This document shows, piece by piece, positions 61,379-64,000 of a stretch of 64,000 nt of DNA. The position numbers were made by a program, and so were the translations under genes. The DNA lies in assembly GCA_009823395.1 (NCBI GenBank), contig CM020512.1:10170405-10234404 (forward strand). The letters are read 5' to 3'. The stretch comes from Thamnaconus septentrionalis. Its lineage: Eukaryota; Chordata; Actinopteri; Tetraodontiformes; Monacanthidae. The notes under the pieces are model-generated. The model saw only the letters and a program-made list of their open reading frames with translations, was not told the DNA's origin and did no database searches. Position 1 is the stretch's first letter. Each line of letters starts with the position of its first letter.

Positions 61379-62875
61379 CACACACACTCTGCCTGGAGAC
61401 TCTCACACATCATGACGCTCCGCTGGAGTTTGATCTCTTCACCTTCATTAGAAATTATTGCCCAACTCTCACATTCTGCTGAATTATCACTGCCCACTTT
61501 TTTTTTCTTCCCGCCCTCTCTGTCTTTCTGTCTTTCCGGTAGAAGGTAGCTAATAAAAGGAAGAATTTTATGGCTTCGCGCTGCGTCTAAAATTGACTTG
61601 AACGCCGTCCAAGTACAATTCCAGCTCCCCCGAACTCCCCACACACACCCGTTACTGCAGCAGTGCTGTAACTCATAACGGTAGAGATTTGTTGGCGCGA
61701 CTCTTTGGTCCTTGGATCCGTCTTCCGCAATGTCACCGCTCATTTTCGAGGAGATTAGCCGGTCGTAGTGTGTTTGAGCTCCGAGGTCTGGGACCTGAAC
61801 CCTGCGTGCAGTGAAGGTCAGGTTCTGGGTGTGACGGCGTTTTCAACTTTGATATTCGTCTGTGTCGCAGAGTGTTGAGAGTTTGGGTTGCCAGGTTTGC
61901 GCTACGTCCTTGCTCATTAAAACTACGTGGAAAATGTTTGACAAGACTAAGAGCCCCGATCTTGATTGCAGAAGGATTAGTTTTCAGGACCAGGAGAAAA
62001 CACTTGATTCTGGACCAGCCAGACTTCTTTGCAACCAGTGGAGCCACCTTGTGGCAAGCCGCTGCTGTGTGCCCGTCTTTAACTTAGCTAGGATGATTCG
62101 CCCATTGTTTTTTTCATATAGCCTGTCCATATTCCTTTCACTTCAGAGAGCACTGATTGGTGGGATGGGAGATGGGAGTTTTTCAACACGGATGCGCGAG
62201 ACTCCAGACTTGCAGGAAAATTAGCCGCTTCTCTTCTTTGTACGTTTAGCACAAAGCCACACGGCCGACTAAGTCCCCCGCGGTCAAAGGCAGAAGTTTT
62301 CTAAGGTCGACTGCGCAACGGGTGAGCGGAATATTGCCCCGACAAATATTAAAGCGTTCGGTGGCATGATGCAAGCGCGGACGTTAGCGGCTGGATGTTC
62401 CCGTCCCGCCGGCGTGATGCAACGTGGGCGACCCGCGCGGCAGCCACCGTAATGAGTCTGAAGATACAGTCAGGAGATAGAGAGAACGAGGCAGTGAACG
62501 GATACAAGACGTGCACGCACACACACACACGCACGTGCACACACACACACACACATGCGCGCACAGGCACGTAGCAATCGCTGAGCGCCTGGGAGACAGA
62601 ATACAAAACGCCACAGAAATAGACGATAATCCTGGCCAGCAGTGATCAGCGCTGATAAATATTAATAAACACTATTATGCTCAGAGAAAAATAGAGACGG
62701 GGGGCGAGAGAGGGAGCAAGCGAGAGAGAGAGAGAGAGTGGAAGTCAGAGAGAGAGAGGAAGAGAGAAAGAGAGAAAGAGATAGGGTACAATGGGAATAG
62801 AAGAATCTTCTCGCTCCCTGTTATTGCTTGCAGTTTTTCCCCGGCAACGTCCACCTTGTGGTTCTGGAGACAAAG

Positions 62876-62877
<2 letters not shown>

Positions 62878-62930
<53 letters not shown>

Positions 62931-63132
62931 ACTCTTTCTTATTATCTGCTTATTCTCACGTGTTTGTTTTCACTATCATTTCCTCTCCTTTTTTGGGAGG
63001 CCTGGATGAAAAGATTGGAACACATCCACGCACACACACACATGCACACGCACGCACACACACACACACACACACACCCACACACAAAACCTCATGGAGG
63101 TAGACAAAGAGAGAGAGAGAGAGAGAGAGAGA
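62878..63132. repeat. (CA)n and (GA)n microsatellites in the plxna1 intron
   Basis: (CA)25 at 62878-62928, imperfect CA/CG runs at about 63029-63085 and (GA)n at 63107-63132. Confidence 0.95.
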
Positions 63133-64000
63133 GGAAGGTCCCACAGAGAGATAAAGGCTGATATCTGCTGCTGTGAATCAGTCTCATTAGCGATGCTGCG
63201 GCTGTAGCCGTGCAGCCGGCCGACACCGAAGGTCACTCGCCGCCGCCGCTCGGCTTCTAGCTCCGCCCACAGACCCGCCCTGCCCTCCTCTCTGATAATG
63301 AGCGGGGGGGGGGAGGAGGAGGTGGCAGCAAGGCAGCTGGTATAGCTGGGTGATTTTCGGCTAAGTTTCCACTGGAGACAGGTGGCTGATAGCTGGCTCC
63401 GCCCTCTGAGACCGCCCTCTTTTTCAGCCCCTTTTGGTCCAATGCGAAGCCGTCGGTTCACCGAGCAGGCGGCTGGCTGTAAACAGCGGGCTAAGCACTT
63501 CTGTTTCAATCAAACAAAAAAACAACAACCTCTGGTTTGGCGGACGAGACGTTCAGCCGGTTGAAGTGAGGACGTCGCTGCTCAGCGACCAGCGACTCTG
63601 ACCAACTCTGAGGTCTCCTGGAGCCGACAAGCAGCGGCAGCAGCAGCAGTAAATATCAATTAGAGGTCTGCTAGAATGTGGGGACTCCGGACCCCCTCCT
63701 GACAGTCGGAACGCTCAGAATCCTGTGGCGCGTGCTGGAGATTCTTTCCGACGGGGAGGAAGAAAAGAAAAACAGGAGGTTACGAAAACAGATCCAGCGG
63801 CGGCGGCTTTGCTGTTTACTGTATAAATCACAGCTTTGTGAATTTTAAAAAAATTATTTTCCTCTCCACTGTTTTTTTTGCGAAACCCGATCGTAATGTG
63901 CGGTGAGGTGAAGCGGCGGCGGATCAGGACGTCGCCGGTTGACAGATGAACGTGGTCAAATTTCTCAGATTTCTGCGGCCGGTGACGTCGCTCACGTGGT

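Larger units (their letters stand above)
56966..64000 (+). other. plxna1: plxna1 intron following the first coding exon (continues past window)
   Basis: No further plexin exon is readable on the + strand up to the right edge, so the intron is at least 7 kb. It holds the degenerate interspersed repeat at 57380-57620, the candidate conserved segment around 57950-58600 with C/G-rich quadruplex motifs, a hAT-like end finishing at 60384, an (AGTC)n tract at 61351, and (CA)n/(GA)n tracts at 62.5-63.1 kb. In 58.8-59.9 and 61.4-62.4 kb I see nothing recognisable. Confidence 0.75.

Overview
This window is non-coding-rich genomic DNA from a ray-finned (teleost) fish. I base that on three things. One clear vertebrate gene is split by introns. 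Dinucleotide and trinucleotide microsatellites are extremely dense. Several short DNA-transposon remnants have termini I recognise as typical of teleost genomes, for example the ends TAGGGATGCACCGATA and CAGGGGTGTCAAAC, and an element ending in ACACACTGGACCTTTAA. There is no bacterial gene organisation, operon, rRNA, tRNA or CRISPR array.

The only protein-coding sequence I can support is the first coding exon of a class A plexin on the + strand (55772-56959, 396 codons). It has a signal peptide followed by most of the semaphorin-binding Sema domain, and it ends at a consensus splice donor in phase 0. Residue-level comparison with what I know of plexins A1-A4 favours plexin-A1 (plxna1). The next coding exon is not in the window, so the intron after 56959 runs at least 7 kb to the right edge.

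Layout. 1-26.9 kb: gene-free DNA with microsatellites, two perfect RFX X-box-like sites (1815, 7773), remnants of hAT-like, mariner-like and other MITE-type elements, and several A/T-homeodomain-motif-rich segments that look like candidate conserved non-coding elements. 27.06-28.35 kb: a strong CpG-rich segment with splice-donor-like sites on both strands, the best candidate promoter/first-exon region here. 28.35-55.5 kb: probable plxna1 upstream or first-intron DNA, carrying the longest (GT)n tract, long CTG/CAG tracts (18 and 20 units), a nuclear-receptor half-site array at 44145-44175, a G-quadruplex motif at 44804-44839, and a complete 596-bp hAT MITE with intact 8-bp target-site duplications (45141-45736). 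55.5-57.0 kb: 5' UTR and coding exon. 57-64 kb: intron with a degenerate interspersed repeat, a candidate conserved element containing an octamer site, a hAT-like end and more microsatellites.

I found no novel biochemical system. The interest lies in regulatory architecture around an axon-guidance receptor gene and in non-B-DNA structure. Statements about conservation, promoter activity or factor binding are inferences from sequence motifs only.
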